A stretch of DNA of 64,000 nt from Mycolicibacterium litorale (GCF_014218295.1 NZ_AP023287.1:2542001-2606000); one strand, 5' to 3'; positions 7,589-16,821 are shown, counted from the first letter of the stretch. Notes: generated by a model not told the origin, from the letters alone. A program made the numbers and translations.

Positions 7589-9126
7589 CCGCGGCACTGA
7601 CTCTTCTGGCGGCCGACACCGAACTGCCCGAACCCGTCGCCGGTGGCCCCCAGCTGGTGCTGGCGGCGCTGGCCGGTATCGCGGTGATCGTCGTCCTGAT
7701 CACCGTCGCGAAGCTGAACCCGTTCCTGGCCCTCATCTTCGGCGCCCTGACCGTCGGCCTGGCGGCCGGGGTGAACATCGGCGACGGTCTCGATTCGTTC
7801 GCCGACGGGTTCGGCAGCACGGCCGCCGGTGTCGGCATCCTGATCGCACTCGGCGCGATGTTCGCCAAGCTGCTGGCCGATTCCGGCGGCGCCGACGAGA
7901 TCGTCGACACCATCGTCGGACGGGCGTCCCCGCGGGCGCTGCCGTGGGCGATGGCTCTCGTGGGTGCGGTCATCGGACTCCCGATGTTCTTCGAGATCGG
8001 GCTGGTGCTGCTGATGCCGGTGATCTACCTGGTCGCGCGCCGGTCCGGACAGTCGCTCATCACGATCGGCATTCCCGCGCTGGCCGGACTCTCCGCCATG
8101 CACGGGCTGGTCCCACCGCACCCGGGCCCGCTCACGGCGATCGACCTGCTGGGCGCGGACCTCGGTATCACGCTGGCGCTCGGTGTGGCGGTCGCCATCC
8201 CCACCACGATCGTCGCCGGGCCGCTGTTCGGAAAGCTCGCCGGGCGCTGGGTGGTCCTCGACGTGCCGGATCGCTTCGACGCCGACGACTTCGCTCCCGG
8301 CGCGGCGGGTCCGGGCGCAACGCCCTCGGGCACACCGGGCTCCGGACCCGGACGTGCCGGCACAGGGACGACGGGGACGTCGACACCGGAGCGCGACGCT
8401 GCTGCCGGGGTGGGAGCGTCGGCGGTCTCGGCGACGGGCACGCTCGCGAAGCGGCGTCGGCCGTCGTTCGGCATCACGTTGTTCAGCGTCCTGCTGCCGG
8501 TCGCGTTGATGATGGGCAAGGCGCTGGTCGACATCTTCATCGACGACGAGAACAGCCCGCTGCGCCAGACCTTCGATGTGCTGGGCCGACCCCTGATGGC
8601 GCTGCTGATCGCTGTCATCGTCGGCATCTTCACCCTCGGCAGAGGCGCCGGCATGACCCGCGACCAGATCATGAAGTGCATCGAATCCTCACTGCCGCCC
8701 GTGGCCGGCATCATCCTCATCGTGGCGGCGGGCGGCGGTTTCAAACAGGTGCTCGTCGACACCGGAATCGGTACCAAACTCGCCGAATGGGCAACTGCGG
8801 CAAACGTTTCGGTGATCCTGCTGGCCTGGGTGCTCGCCGTGCTGATCCGGCTGGCCACCGGGTCGGCCACGGTCGCGACGATCACCGCGTCATCGCTCAT
8901 GCTCGGGTTGATCGAGGGGATGGGCAACGGCGAGGTGGCGTTGATCGTGCTGGCCGTCGGCGCCGGGTCGCTGTTCTTCAGCCACGTCAACGACGCCGGC
9001 TTCTGGCTGGTGAAGGAGTTCTTCGGGATGTCGGTGGGCCAGACCATCAAGACGTGGTCGCTGATGGAGACGGTGCTGTCGGTCACCGGACTGGTGTTCG
9101 TGCTGCTGCTCGGCATCTTCATATGA
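7585..9126 (+). CDS. gntP: GntP-family gluconate:H+ symporter
   Basis: The 513-residue protein has 12-14 hydrophobic segments and typical GntP sequences: LNPFLALIFGALTVGLAAG, the GLPMFFEIGLVLLMPVIY signature, LVPPHPGP, a central SIGLP-like region, and LRLATGSATVATITA (here IRLATGSATV). A ~65-residue Gly/Thr/Ser/Ala-rich cytoplasmic loop lies at about 235-295, longer than in E. coli GntP. It imports gluconate or related sugar acids with protons. It overlaps gntK by ATGA, so the two form an operon. No GntR regulator is next to it. Confidence 0.92.
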   Translation: MTAALTLLAADTELPEPVAGGPQLVLAALAGIAVIVVLITVAKLNPFLALIFGALTVGLAAGVNIGDGLDSFADGFGSTAAGVGILIALGAMFAKLLADSGGADEIVDTIVGRASPRALPWAMALVGAVIGLPMFFEIGLVLLMPVIYLVARRSGQSLITIGIPALAGLSAMHGLVPPHPGPLTAIDLLGADLGITLALGVAVAIPTTIVAGPLFGKLAGRWVVLDVPDRFDADDFAPGAAGPGATPSGTPGSGPGRAGTGTTGTSTPERDAAAGVGASAVSATGTLAKRRRPSFGITLFSVLLPVALMMGKALVDIFIDDENSPLRQTFDVLGRPLMALLIAVIVGIFTLGRGAGMTRDQIMKCIESSLPPVAGIILIVAAGGGFKQVLVDTGIGTKLAEWATAANVSVILLAWVLAVLIRLATGSATVATITASSLMLGLIEGMGNGEVALIVLAVGAGSLFFSHVNDAGFWLVKEFFGMSVGQTIKTWSLMETVLSVTGLVFVLLLGIFI

Positions 9127-9148
9127 CGCCGTCGCCCTGACCCCCGAG

Positions 9149-9198
9149 ACGAGAGATCCCCCGGCCACCTCGATCGACGTGCGCCGGGGGATCCTCGT
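9149..9198. terminator. Bidirectional terminator hairpin between gntP and the RDD gene
   Basis: GATCCCCCGGC (9155-9165) and GCCGGGGGATC (9183-9193) are perfect 11-bp inverted repeats, extended by partly paired CGAG/CTCG flanks. The hairpin lies between two convergent genes, 29 bases past the gntP stop and 16 bases past the end of the RDD gene on the other strand. It has no U-tract, as is usual in mycobacteria. Confidence 0.75.
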
Positions 9199-9213
9199 TG
9201 AAGCCAGCGTGTT

Positions 9214-9798
9214 TCAGCCCTTGACCACCTGGGTGCCGCCGGCCATCTCGTCGTGCTTGCCCTGCTTGGTCGGGCTGCTGTTGATGGTCACCGCGATCAC
9301 GATGATGGCGATGACGCCGAGGAGACCCCCGATGAAGGGAATGATCGGCAGCAGGGTGAACAGGTTGCGGATCGCCGACTGCGACGCCGTCGGCTTCGGG
9401 GCACCGCCCGGTCCGCGCACGCTCATCCCCAGCAGTTTCTTGCCCGGTGTCCAGCCCTGCGTCACCTCGAACGCGACGTAGTACACGAACGACAGCGCAC
9501 CGGTGAACAGACCGGTGATCCAGACGTTGGACATGGAGTCGGTGAGGGCGACCAGCAGACCGCCGACGATGCCCACGATGATGCCGTCGATCAACCGGGC
9601 CAGGAACCGCATGCCGAGGCTGCCGGGAACGGCGCCTCCCGGCGGCGGGTACCCGCCGGCTCCGTACGGAGGCTGGCCGTACTGCGGTTGCCCGTATTGC
9701 GGTTGGCCGTACTGGGGTTGCCCGTATTGCGGTTGGCCGTACTGGGGTTGCCCGTACTGGGGCTGGCCCGGCTGAGGGGGATAGTCACCGGTTGTCAT
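9214..9798 (-). CDS. RDD family membrane protein with QPQYG repeats
   Basis: The 194-residue protein starts with a Pro/Gln/Tyr/Gly-rich segment: six copies of QPQYG at residues 11-40 and QPPYG at 41-45. An RDD domain (about 60-180) follows, with [20 protein letters not shown] (the R-D pair), three to four membrane helices, and [20 protein letters not shown] proteins are plasma-membrane proteins of unclear function; some have been proposed to move ions or metabolites. The low-complexity N-terminus should be cytoplasmic and resembles tails on other actinobacterial membrane proteins. The gene ends at a hairpin shared with gntP. Confidence 0.88.
   Translation of the reverse strand: MTTGDYPPQPGQPQYGQPQYGQPQYGQPQYGQPQYGQPQYGQPPYGAGGYPPPGGAVPGSLGMRFLARLIDGIIVGIVGGLLVALTDSMSNVWITGLFTGALSFVYYVAFEVTQGWTPGKKLLGMSVRGPGGAPKPTASQSAIRNLFTLLPIIPFIGGLLGVIAIIVIAVTINSSPTKQGKHDEMAGGTQVVKG
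9664..9768 (-). repeat. Tandem 15-bp coding repeat (QPQYG units)
   Basis: Seven consecutive 15-base units encode QPQYG six times and QPPYG once in the N-terminus of the RDD protein. Third-position changes alternate in a regular pattern between neighbouring units, which suggests growth by slippage in two-unit blocks. Copy number is likely to vary between strains. Confidence 0.85.
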
Positions 9799-9854
9799 CG
9801 GACACGCTCCTGACCGCGTTGTGGGGTGGGGACGAATCTACCGCCGAAACATGA

Positions 9855-9884
9855 CGAACCGGGCGCTTCGACGCGCCCGGTTCG
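9855..9884 (-). terminator. Terminator hairpin after the DoxX-repeat gene
   Basis: CGAACCGGGCG (9855-9865) and CGCCCGGTTCG (9874-9884) are perfect 11-bp inverted repeats around an 8-base loop. They lie 22 bases downstream of the DoxX-repeat gene stop on the minus strand. The element also separates that gene from the RDD gene promoter. Confidence 0.75.
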
Positions 9885-9906
9885 ACAAGATCAGAATTCG
9901 CTCAGC

Positions 9907-10872
9907 TCACTTCATCCGGCGCTTGGCTTCCTTCTTGGCCTGCTTCTTGGTCTGCTTGACCTGGCTGCGGGTCGTCTCGGCGAGCTCGGTGGCCCGCTCG
10001 CGTGCCAGCAGGGCCAGTTCGGCGCTGCGTCCCTTGGCGACGTCGGCGAGTTCGGGGGCGCGGTCGCGCGCGACCTCGGCCCACTCCGAGCCGCGCTCGC
10101 GGGCGACCTCGGCCAGTACCGCGCCGCGCTTGCTGGCCACGTCCGCCAACTCCGCGCTGCGCTTGCTCGCGACCTCGGCCAATTCGGCGCCGCGTTTGGA
10201 CGCCACCTCGGCGAGTTCGGCGCCGCGTTTGGACGCCACCTCGGCGAACTCGGCGCCGCGTTTGGACGCGACCTCGGCCAGCTCCGCTCCGCGTTCCCGC
10301 GCCACACTGGCCAGCTCGCGCCCACGCTCGGCGCCGACGTGCAGACCGTGCCCGAGCTTCTCGGCGAACTCGCTGTCGGTCAGCGAACCGCCCGCGGCAG
10401 CGCCGACCGGGAGGGCCGCGGTGACCTTGCGGGCGGCGCTGCGACCGCGCCATCCCAGCGACGGTTTGCCCTCGGTGTCCACCGCGGCGATGATCAGACC
10501 GCCGATCAGGCTCACGTCGGTGAGGAAGGCCCGGCGCTCCTCGGCCTTACGCGCCGGATCGGTCTCGTTCCAGAACATGTGGCCGCCGAGGCTGCCCGGC
10601 ACCACGCTGAACGCCAGCGCCGCGGACGCGAGCCGCGGCAGCTTGCCCGAGGCCAGCAGCAGCCCGCCGCCGATCTGAACGCCCGCGGTGATGCGGGCCA
10701 CCGTCTCGGCGTTGGTGGGCACGTTGGTCCCTACCGGATCAGGCAGTTTGCTCAAACCTTCGAGCGTCGGCCTGGCCGCATCGACAGCCGGCTTGGGGCT
10801 GCGCAGAGCCTCCACTCCGCGGCCGATGAACACAGCAGACAACATGGGTCGCGCGATACGTCTGATCAGCAT
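9907..10872 (-). CDS. DoxX-family membrane protein with an 11-residue repeat tail
   Basis: This 321-residue protein has two parts. Residues ~1-165 look like a DoxX family domain: MLIRRIARPMLSAVFIGRG, ITAGVQIGGGLLLASG, a third helix ASAALAFSVVPG and a fourth LTDVSLIGGLIIAA. Residues 183-303 are eleven consecutive 11-residue units of the form RGAELAEVASK, followed by a strongly basic tail (KQTKKQAKKEAKRRMK). Eleven-residue periodicity gives a long amphipathic helix, as in LEA and apolipoprotein-like proteins, which could lie on a membrane surface. ATG 10872 was chosen because the membrane domain begins there and upstream sequence is arginine-rich out-of-gene translation. Confidence 0.82.
   Translation of the reverse strand: MLIRRIARPMLSAVFIGRGVEALRSPKPAVDAARPTLEGLSKLPDPVGTNVPTNAETVARITAGVQIGGGLLLASGKLPRLASAALAFSVVPGSLGGHMFWNETDPARKAEERRAFLTDVSLIGGLIIAAVDTEGKPSLGWRGRSAARKVTAALPVGAAAGGSLTDSEFAEKLGHGLHVGAERGRELASVARERGAELAEVASKRGAEFAEVASKRGAELAEVASKRGAELAEVASKRSAELADVASKRGAVLAEVARERGSEWAEVARDRAPELADVAKGRSAELALLARERATELAETTRSQVKQTKKQAKKEAKRRMK
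9964..10326 (-). repeat. Eleven tandem 33-bp coding repeats (11-residue units)
   Basis: The stretch encodes eleven 11-residue units with consensus RGAELAEVASK. The middle units (about 10160-10290) are almost identical at DNA level, while outer units diverge (RGSEWAEVARD, RAPELADVAKG, RATELAETTRS). That gradient is what recent amplification of an older repeat would leave. Confidence 0.85.
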
Positions 10873-11003
10873 GTTCCGCTGTGTTCCCACGCCGAACTGC
10901 TCACAAACGCGGTCGGCGCGGTTGTTGTCGCGCCGCCGGAGGGGGTACGGCGACGCGCTGACTAGGGTGATGTGGTCGAGCCGCTGATCCCGAGGAGGTC
11001 GCC

Positions 11004-12401
11004 GTGGCACTGGTCGCCGGTGTCGATTCGTCGACGCAGTCGTGCAAGGTCCTGGTGTGCGATGCCGACACCGGTGAGATCGTCCGGTCGGCGACCGCAC
11101 CCCATCCGCCCGGCACCGAGGTCGACCCGCAGGCGTGGTGGGCCGCCCTGCAGGCCGCCGTCACCGCGGCGGGTGGCCTCGACGACGTCGAAGCCGTGTC
11201 GGTCGGCGCCCAGCAGCACGGCATGGTCTGCCTGGACTCGGCGGGCGCCGTCGTGCGAGACGCCTTGTTGTGGAACGACACCCGGTCCGCGGCCGCGGCA
11301 GCGGATCTCGTCGACGAGCTCGGCGGTCCCGGTGCGTGGGCCGACCGCATCGGCGTCGTGCCGGTCGCCGCCATCACGGCCGCCAAACTGCGCTGGCTGG
11401 CCGACGCCGAACCCGCCAACGCCGATGCCACCACCGCGGTGTGCCTGCCGCACGACTGGTTGACGTGGCGGTTATCCGGATCGGGTGACACCGCCGACCT
11501 GCGCACCGACCGCTCCGACGCCAGCGGAACCGGCTACTTCTCCGCACGCACCGGCGAGTACGAGCACGATCTGCTCGAGTTGGCGATGCGGGGCCGCCGG
11601 CCCGCGCTGCCCAGGGTCCTGGGACCGCGGGACATCGCGGGCCGGACCGCCTCGGGCGCTCCGCTGGGACCGGGCGCCGGCGACAACGCCGCCGCCGCAT
11701 TGGGGCTCGGCGCCGGACCGGGGGACTGCGTGATGTCACTCGGGACGTCCGGCGTGGTCAGCGCGGTCGCCACCACCGCGCCGAACGACCCGGAAGGTCT
11801 GGTCGCCGGCTTCGCCGACGCGACCGGCCGCCAGCTGCCGCTGGTGTGCACCCTCAACGGAGCTCCGGTGCTGGCGGCCACGGCCGGGATGCTGCGCGTC
11901 GAGTTCGACGACCTCGACCGCCTCGCGTTACAGGCCCCCGCCGGCGCCGAGGGACTGACGCTGGTCCCGTATTTCGACGGCGAGCGCTCACCCAACCTGC
12001 CCGACGCCACCGGCGCGCTGCACGGGATGACCACCCGCAATTTCACGCAGGCCAACGTCGCCCGCGCGGCCGTCGAGGGTCTGCTCGCGTCGATGGCCTA
12101 CTGCGTCGACAAGATCTCGGCCCAAGGTGTCGAGGTCCGGCGCATCATCCTGGTCGGCGGCGGGGCGCGCTCAGAGGCGGTCCGCCGCATCGCGCCCGCC
12201 GTGCTGGGGCGGCCGGTGCACGTCCCCACGCCGGCCGAGTACGTCGCGCTCGGCGCCGCCCGGCAAGCCGCGTGGGTGCTCGGCGGTCAGGACTCACCGC
12301 CTGACTGGACGTCCGGCGAGACGGCGACCTACGAGGCGGAACCCACCCCGCACGTCAACGAACAGTACGACGCCGCCCGGGTGCTGACTTTGGGACAGTG
12401 A
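11004..12401 (+). CDS. xylB: Xylulokinase (FGGY family)
   Basis: The 465-residue protein has the N-terminal FGGY domain starting [21 protein letters not shown], the substrate segment [13 protein letters not shown], and LLWNDTRSA. The C-terminal ATP domain follows with [40 protein letters not shown] and [17 protein letters not shown]. The HGMV and WNDTR motifs point to xylulokinase, which makes D-xylulose 5-phosphate for the pentose phosphate pathway. A strong AGGAGG lies 7 bases before the GTG start. No xylose isomerase or transporter is nearby, so the in vivo substrate is less certain than the fold. Confidence 0.82.
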   Translation: MALVAGVDSSTQSCKVLVCDADTGEIVRSATAPHPPGTEVDPQAWWAALQAAVTAAGGLDDVEAVSVGAQQHGMVCLDSAGAVVRDALLWNDTRSAAAAADLVDELGGPGAWADRIGVVPVAAITAAKLRWLADAEPANADATTAVCLPHDWLTWRLSGSGDTADLRTDRSDASGTGYFSARTGEYEHDLLELAMRGRRPALPRVLGPRDIAGRTASGAPLGPGAGDNAAAALGLGAGPGDCVMSLGTSGVVSAVATTAPNDPEGLVAGFADATGRQLPLVCTLNGAPVLAATAGMLRVEFDDLDRLALQAPAGAEGLTLVPYFDGERSPNLPDATGALHGMTTRNFTQANVARAAVEGLLASMAYCVDKISAQGVEVRRIILVGGGARSEAVRRIAPAVLGRPVHVPTPAEYVALGAARQAAWVLGGQDSPPDWTSGETATYEAEPTPHVNEQYDAARVLTLGQ

Positions 12402-12464
12402 GCCCGCGTGCCTGCCGCGTGACACGATGGGCGGCGAATCCCGCGCCCCGATAGGAGACTCGTG

Positions 12465-13682
12465 ATGGAGCCGACCTTCTCGCTCGAACTTCCCGACGAC
12501 GTGGTCTCCGTGCGTGACTGGGTGCACGAGTTCGCGCGCGACGTGGTGCGTCCCGCGGCGGCGGAATGGGATGAGCGCGAGGAGACCCCATGGCCGATCA
12601 TCGAGGAAGCGGCGAAGGTCGGGCTCTACACGCCGGACCTCTTCGCCCAGATGGCGGGGGAGACCAGCGGCATCGGCCTGATCACGGTGTTCGAGGAACT
12701 CTTCTGGGGCGACGCGGGTATCGCGTTGTCGATCCTGGCGACCGGGCTCGCCGCGGCGGCGCTGGCGTCCAACGGCACACCGCAGCAGATCGGCGACTGG
12801 CTGCCCGCGATGTTCGGCACCCCGGGTGACACGAAGGTGGCCGCGTTCTGCTCCTCGGAGCCGGGGGCCGGCTCCGATGTCGGTGCGGTGCGCACCCGCG
12901 CCGTCTATGACGAGGCCGCCGACGAATGGGTTCTCAACGGAACCAAGACCTGGGCCACCAACGGCGGTATCGCCAACGTCCACGTGGTGGTGGCCTCGGT
13001 GTACCCGGATCTCGGCACCCGCGGTCAGGCCAGCTTCATCGTGCCGCCGGGAACCCGTGGACTGTCGCAGGGACAGAAGTTCAAAAAGCACGGAATCAGG
13101 GCTTCGCACACCGCGGAAGTGGTGCTCGACAACGTCCGCATCCCCGGTGAGCTCATCCTGGGCGGCCGTGAGAAGTTCGAGAAGCGGATGGCGCGGGCCA
13201 AGGAGGGGCAGCGGACGGCGAGTCAGGCCGCGATGGCCACGTTCGAGCGGACCCGTCCGTTCGTGGGGGCGATGGCCCTCGGGGTGGCGAGGGCGGCTTA
13301 CGAGTACGCACTCGATTACGCTTGCCAGCGCGAGCAATTCGGCCGCAAGATCGGCGAGTTCCAGGCGGTGGCGTTCAAGCTCGCCGACATGAAAGCCAGG
13401 ATCGACGCCAGCCGGATGCTGGTGTGGCGGGCCGGGTGGATGCACCGCAACAACAAGGCGTTCACCGCCGCCGAAGGGTCCATGGCCAAGCTCTACGCCA
13501 GCGAGACCGCCGTCTACGTCACCGACGAGGCGATCCAGATCCTCGGCGGCAACGGCTACACCCGCGACTATCCGGTCGAGCGGATGCACCGTGACGCGAA
13601 GATCTTCACGATCTTCGAGGGCACCAGCGAGATCCAACGTCTGGTGATCGGCCGTGCCCTGACCGGGCTGCCGATCCGCTAG
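12465..13682 (+). CDS. Acyl-CoA dehydrogenase
   Basis: The 405-residue flavoenzyme has the standard three-domain layout. An N-terminal helical part contains [20 protein letters not shown] middle beta-domain has the FAD/substrate signature [17 protein letters not shown] and [13 protein letters not shown]-terminal helical domain has [37 protein letters not shown] and FEGTSEIQ, which carries the usual catalytic Glu (near residue 385). It introduces the alpha-beta double bond in acyl-CoA. ATG 12465 is preferred over GTG 12462 because of spacing to AGGAG. The chain-length preference cannot be read from sequence. Confidence 0.92.
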   Translation: MEPTFSLELPDDVVSVRDWVHEFARDVVRPAAAEWDEREETPWPIIEEAAKVGLYTPDLFAQMAGETSGIGLITVFEELFWGDAGIALSILATGLAAAALASNGTPQQIGDWLPAMFGTPGDTKVAAFCSSEPGAGSDVGAVRTRAVYDEAADEWVLNGTKTWATNGGIANVHVVVASVYPDLGTRGQASFIVPPGTRGLSQGQKFKKHGIRASHTAEVVLDNVRIPGELILGGREKFEKRMARAKEGQRTASQAAMATFERTRPFVGAMALGVARAAYEYALDYACQREQFGRKIGEFQAVAFKLADMKARIDASRMLVWRAGWMHRNNKAFTAAEGSMAKLYASETAVYVTDEAIQILGGNGYTRDYPVERMHRDAKIFTIFEGTSEIQRLVIGRALTGLPIR

Positions 13683-13693
13683 CCGCCCCCCAC

Positions 13694-13756
13694 CGCGAGC
13701 GTGCGTGTCTGTATCTCGACATGCCATGCGGCGCTGGGCATTTGCGCACGCTCGCG
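13694..13756. terminator. Perfect 12-bp inverted repeat between convergent genes
   Basis: CGCGAGCGTGCG (13694-13705) and CGCACGCTCGCG (13745-13756) are perfect inverted repeats with a 39-base spacer. They fill the gap between the acyl-CoA dehydrogenase stop and the convergent reductase gene end. The position suits a bidirectional terminator. The long spacer and very regular arms also resemble a dispersed intergenic palindrome (REP/MITE-like), but no second copy was seen in this window. Confidence 0.6.
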
Positions 13757-13767
13757 TGAGGGGGTGC

Positions 13768-14397
13768 TCAGGAGTACGGCGGATACGGGTTGTCGCGCAG
13801 CACCCTGGCCAGGTGCATGGCGTTGCGGGCCGCGTTCGCGGTGGTGCTCGCGACGGCTTCCGGTGTTTCGTCGAGGTCCTTGAAGTCCCGGCCGCCCATC
13901 GCCTCGTCGTTCCAGTAGGTGCAGCCCTGCGCGGGGATGGTGAAGCCGATGTCGTTGAGCGCCTGGAACAGATCGGCGACGATCTTGTGGGCGCCGTCCT
14001 CGTTGCCGACGACCGCGGCGAGCGCGACCTTGCCGACCTGCCGGGGCCGGCCGGCGTCGTCGGTCTCGGACAGTTCGGCGTCGAGGCGTTCGAGCACCCG
14101 CTGCGCGACGCTGGACATGTGTCCCACCCACGTCGGGGTGGCGACGACGAGGATGTCGGCGGCGACGATCTTCTCCAGGATGGCCGGCCACTGGTCACCG
14201 GGGCCCATGTCGGCCTCGACGCCGGGTAGAAGGTTGTGGTCGACGCAGCGCACCGATTCGCATTCGACGCCGGCCGTGCGCATCGGCTCCAGCAGTTGGT
14301 CGGCGATCACCGCGGTGCTCGACGGGGCCGGGCTGGGCTTGAGGCTGCACGTCAGGGCGAGCGCGCGCAGGGGCCGGTTCTGTTCAGATGTCGTCAT
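13768..14397 (-). CDS. NADPH-dependent FMN reductase / flavodoxin-fold protein
   Basis: The 209-residue protein has a flavodoxin-like fold. The first strand and phosphate loop read LRALALTCSLKPSPAPSST, ILVVATPTWVGHMSSVAQRVLERLD covers the isoalloxazine-binding region, and KVALAAVVGNEDGAHKIVADLFQALNDIGF follows. This pattern is typical of NADPH-dependent FMN reductase/WrbA-like oxidoreductases. It probably reduces FMN or quinones in the cytosol. The gene runs toward the acyl-CoA dehydrogenase and is divergent from the thioesterase-like gene. Confidence 0.8.
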   Translation of the reverse strand: MTTSEQNRPLRALALTCSLKPSPAPSSTAVIADQLLEPMRTAGVECESVRCVDHNLLPGVEADMGPGDQWPAILEKIVAADILVVATPTWVGHMSSVAQRVLERLDAELSETDDAGRPRQVGKVALAAVVGNEDGAHKIVADLFQALNDIGFTIPAQGCTYWNDEAMGGRDFKDLDETPEAVASTTANAARNAMHLARVLRDNPYPPYS

Positions 14398-14486
14398 ACC
14401 GGGCGACTACCCAGGGGCACCGGTCGGGAATCCGGGCACGGTGGCCGTCACGGGTTGGTCATCGCCTGCTGTGCGACGATGCCGGG

Positions 14487-15299
14487 ATGAGCGAGCGACC
14501 CGCCCACTTCGAACCGACCGACGACGGTGCGTTCCTGCCCACCCGGTTCGCACAGAGCCACTGGGGCGAGGACCACCTCAACGGTCCCGCGGTGGTGGGC
14601 CTGGCCGCCCGGGTGCTCGAACGGGAATTCGGCCTCGACGACTTCTTGCCGGCCCGCCTCACCGTCGACCTGTTCAAGGCGGCCCGCGGTGTCCCGACGA
14701 CAGCCAAGACCAACCTGGTGCGCGACGGCAGGCGGGTGCGCAACTCCGAGTGTGAGCTCGTGCAGGACGGGGTCACCGTCGCACGCGCCACGCTCGTGCA
14801 GTACCGCCGGGCGGAGGCGCCGCGCGGCGAGGAGTGGACTGCGTCCGCCGAGTTCGACATCCCCTCCCACGCCGATCCGGCGCGGTCCATCCACCTCGGC
14901 AGCGACGAGAAGGGATGGACGCAGGCGATCGTCGACCACCAGAACACCGCCCGCAAGCGCACCTGGACTCGCTCCATCCAGGTGGTCGCGGGCACCGAGA
15001 ATTCGCCGTTCGTCAACGCGGTCGCGGCCGCGGAGGGCACCAGCCTGGTCACCAACCTCGGCACGGCGGGGGTCGGCTACATCAACGGCGATCTCACCGT
15101 CGCACTGTCCCGGCTGCCGGTCGACGAGTGGGTCGGGGTGCAGGCCGATTCCCACTGGGTCGCCGACGGCATCTCCGTGGGCACCGCGACGCTGTACGAC
15201 CGGGCGGGAGCGTTCGGCTCGGGCATGGTGACCGCGGTCAGCAACCCCGCGGCACAGATCGATTTCGGGAACGACCCCTTTCCCTCCAGGACGCACTGA
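14487..15299 (+). CDS. Acyl-CoA thioesterase-like (hotdog fold) protein
   Basis: The 270-residue protein has the N-terminal PTRFAQSHWGEDHLNGPAVVGLAAR motif and VDLFKAARGVPTTAKTNLVRDGRRVRNSECELVQDG. Together these match the double-hotdog thioesterase-family proteins common in mycobacteria (TesB-like). A second hotdog half follows, ending DSHWVADGISVGTATLYDRAGAFG. It may hydrolyse acyl-CoA esters, though some members are inactive lipid-pathway proteins. ATG 14487 matches the conserved N-terminus; upstream in-frame translation is not conserved in character. Confidence 0.72.
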   Translation: MSERPAHFEPTDDGAFLPTRFAQSHWGEDHLNGPAVVGLAARVLEREFGLDDFLPARLTVDLFKAARGVPTTAKTNLVRDGRRVRNSECELVQDGVTVARATLVQYRRAEAPRGEEWTASAEFDIPSHADPARSIHLGSDEKGWTQAIVDHQNTARKRTWTRSIQVVAGTENSPFVNAVAAAEGTSLVTNLGTAGVGYINGDLTVALSRLPVDEWVGVQADSHWVADGISVGTATLYDRAGAFGSGMVTAVSNPAAQIDFGNDPFPSRTH

Positions 15300-15317
15300 C
15301 GCCGACCGCTGACGACG

Positions 15318-15323
15318 TAGGGT
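15318..15323 (+). promoter_or_regulatory. Predicted -10 box of a leaderless FGGY-kinase transcript
   Basis: TAGGGT fits TANNNT and ends 7 bases before the GTG at 15331; there is no ribosome-binding site between. This separates the kinase transcript from the upstream thioesterase-like gene and supports the GTG start. Confidence 0.5.
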
Positions 15324-15330
15324 TTGGCAC

Positions 15331-16812
15331 GTGGATCTGCTGCTCGGTATCGACATCGGAACGGGGAGCACCAAGGGCCTACTCGTCGACACCGCCGGAA
15401 CGGTGATCGCCTCGGAGACCCTCGCCCACTCCATGAGCCTGCCGCGCCCCGGCTGGGTGGAGGCCGACGCCGAGGGCCTCTGGTGGCGCGAGGTGTGCCG
15501 GATCAGCAGCGCGCTGATGGCCCAGGTGCCCGGTGACGGGGTGGTCGCCGGGATGTGCGTGAGCGGGGTCGGTCCCTGCCTGGTGCTCTGCGACGATCGG
15601 TTGCGGCCGCTGCGGCCGGCGATCCTGTACGGCATCGACACCCGCGCGACCGCCGAGATCGCTTCCTTGACAGAGGAACTCGGTGAAGAGGCCATCCTCG
15701 AGCGGGCGGGGACACTGCTGTCCAGCCAGGCCGTCGGTCCGAAGCTGGAGTGGGTACGGCGCCATGAACCCGAGGTGTTCGACCGCGCGACGGGCTGGTA
15801 CGGCTCGAATTCGTACATCGCCGCCAAGCTGACCGGTGAGTACGTCATCGACCACCACACGGCCAGCCAGTGCGATCCGCTCTACGCCACCCGCAGCTTC
15901 GGCTGGAACCACGATTGGGCCGCCCGCGTCTGCGGTCACCTGCCGTTGCCCCGGCTGGTGTGGCCGAGCGACGTGGTGGGCACCGTCACCGCCGAGGCGG
16001 CCGCCGCGACCGGCGTCCCGGTAGGCACTCCGGTGTCGGCCGGCACCATCGACGCGTATTCGGAGGCGTTCTCGGTGGGCGTGCGCCAACCCGGCGATCA
16101 GATGCTGATGTACGGGTCGACGATGTTCCTCGTCCAGGTCATCGACGAGTACCACAGCGATCCGACGCTGTGGACCACCACGGGAGTGGAGCAGAACAGC
16201 CTCGCACTGGCCGCGGGAACGTCGACGGCGGGCAGCCTGATCGGCTGGTTGCAGGCCACCACCGGCGGCGCGTCGTTCGAGGAGTTGACCGCCGAGGCGT
16301 CGGCGGTGCCACCGGGCAGCGAGGGGCTGCTGATGCTGCCGTACCTCGCCGGTGAGCGCACGCCGGTGTTCGACCCGCAGGCCCGCGGCGTGGTGGCGGG
16401 GTTGACGCTGCGCCACGGCAGGGGACACCTGTTCCGGGCTGCCTACGAAGGGATCTCGTTCGGGATCCGGCAGATCCTCGAACGGTTCGACGACGCCCAC
16501 AGCGCGAAGAGGACGGTCGCGGTCGGTGGCGGTCTGCGCAGCCCGGTGTGGGCGCAGGCGCTCAGCGACATCACCGGCCGCCCGCAACTCGTGCCCGAGC
16601 AGGCGATCGGCGCCAGCTACGGCGATGCACTGCTCGCCGCGATCGGGACGGGTCTGGTCGATCCCAGTACCGACTGGACGCGGATGGCACGCGAGATCCA
16701 GCCCGACCCGCGGCGCCGCGCCCTCTACGACGACCTCTACGACACCTGGCGCGGGTTGTATCCGGCCACCCGCGATCAGGTGCACCGGTTGTCCGCGCTC
16801 GACCCGGACTGA
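15331..16812 (+). CDS. FGGY-family carbohydrate/polyol kinase
   Basis: The 493-residue kinase has LLGIDIGTGSTKGLLVDTAG at its start, SGVGPCLVLCD and ILYGIDTRATAEI in domain I. Domain II carries GTIDAYSEAFSVG, LMYGSTMFLV, YLAGERTPVFDPQARG and TVAVGGGLRSPVWAQALSDI. It transfers phosphate from ATP to a sugar, polyol or keto-sugar; the exact substrate is not evident. It sits beside the SorC regulator (convergent, 9-base gap) of the erythritol operon, so it may phosphorylate a related four- or five-carbon compound. It is not in the main operon, which has its own DhaK-type kinase. Confidence 0.85.
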   Translation: MDLLLGIDIGTGSTKGLLVDTAGTVIASETLAHSMSLPRPGWVEADAEGLWWREVCRISSALMAQVPGDGVVAGMCVSGVGPCLVLCDDRLRPLRPAILYGIDTRATAEIASLTEELGEEAILERAGTLLSSQAVGPKLEWVRRHEPEVFDRATGWYGSNSYIAAKLTGEYVIDHHTASQCDPLYATRSFGWNHDWAARVCGHLPLPRLVWPSDVVGTVTAEAAAATGVPVGTPVSAGTIDAYSEAFSVGVRQPGDQMLMYGSTMFLVQVIDEYHSDPTLWTTTGVEQNSLALAAGTSTAGSLIGWLQATTGGASFEELTAEASAVPPGSEGLLMLPYLAGERTPVFDPQARGVVAGLTLRHGRGHLFRAAYEGISFGIRQILERFDDAHSAKRTVAVGGGLRSPVWAQALSDITGRPQLVPEQAIGASYGDALLAAIGTGLVDPSTDWTRMAREIQPDPRRRALYDDLYDTWRGLYPATRDQVHRLSALDPD

Positions 16813-16821
16813 GCCAGCCCC

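Noticed and set aside
9664..9768. Possible CRISPR array
   Set aside because: The units are 15 bases with no spacers and are in frame inside the RDD gene.
9964..10326. Possible CRISPR or intergenic repeat array
   Set aside because: The 33-base units have no spacers and encode an 11-residue protein repeat.
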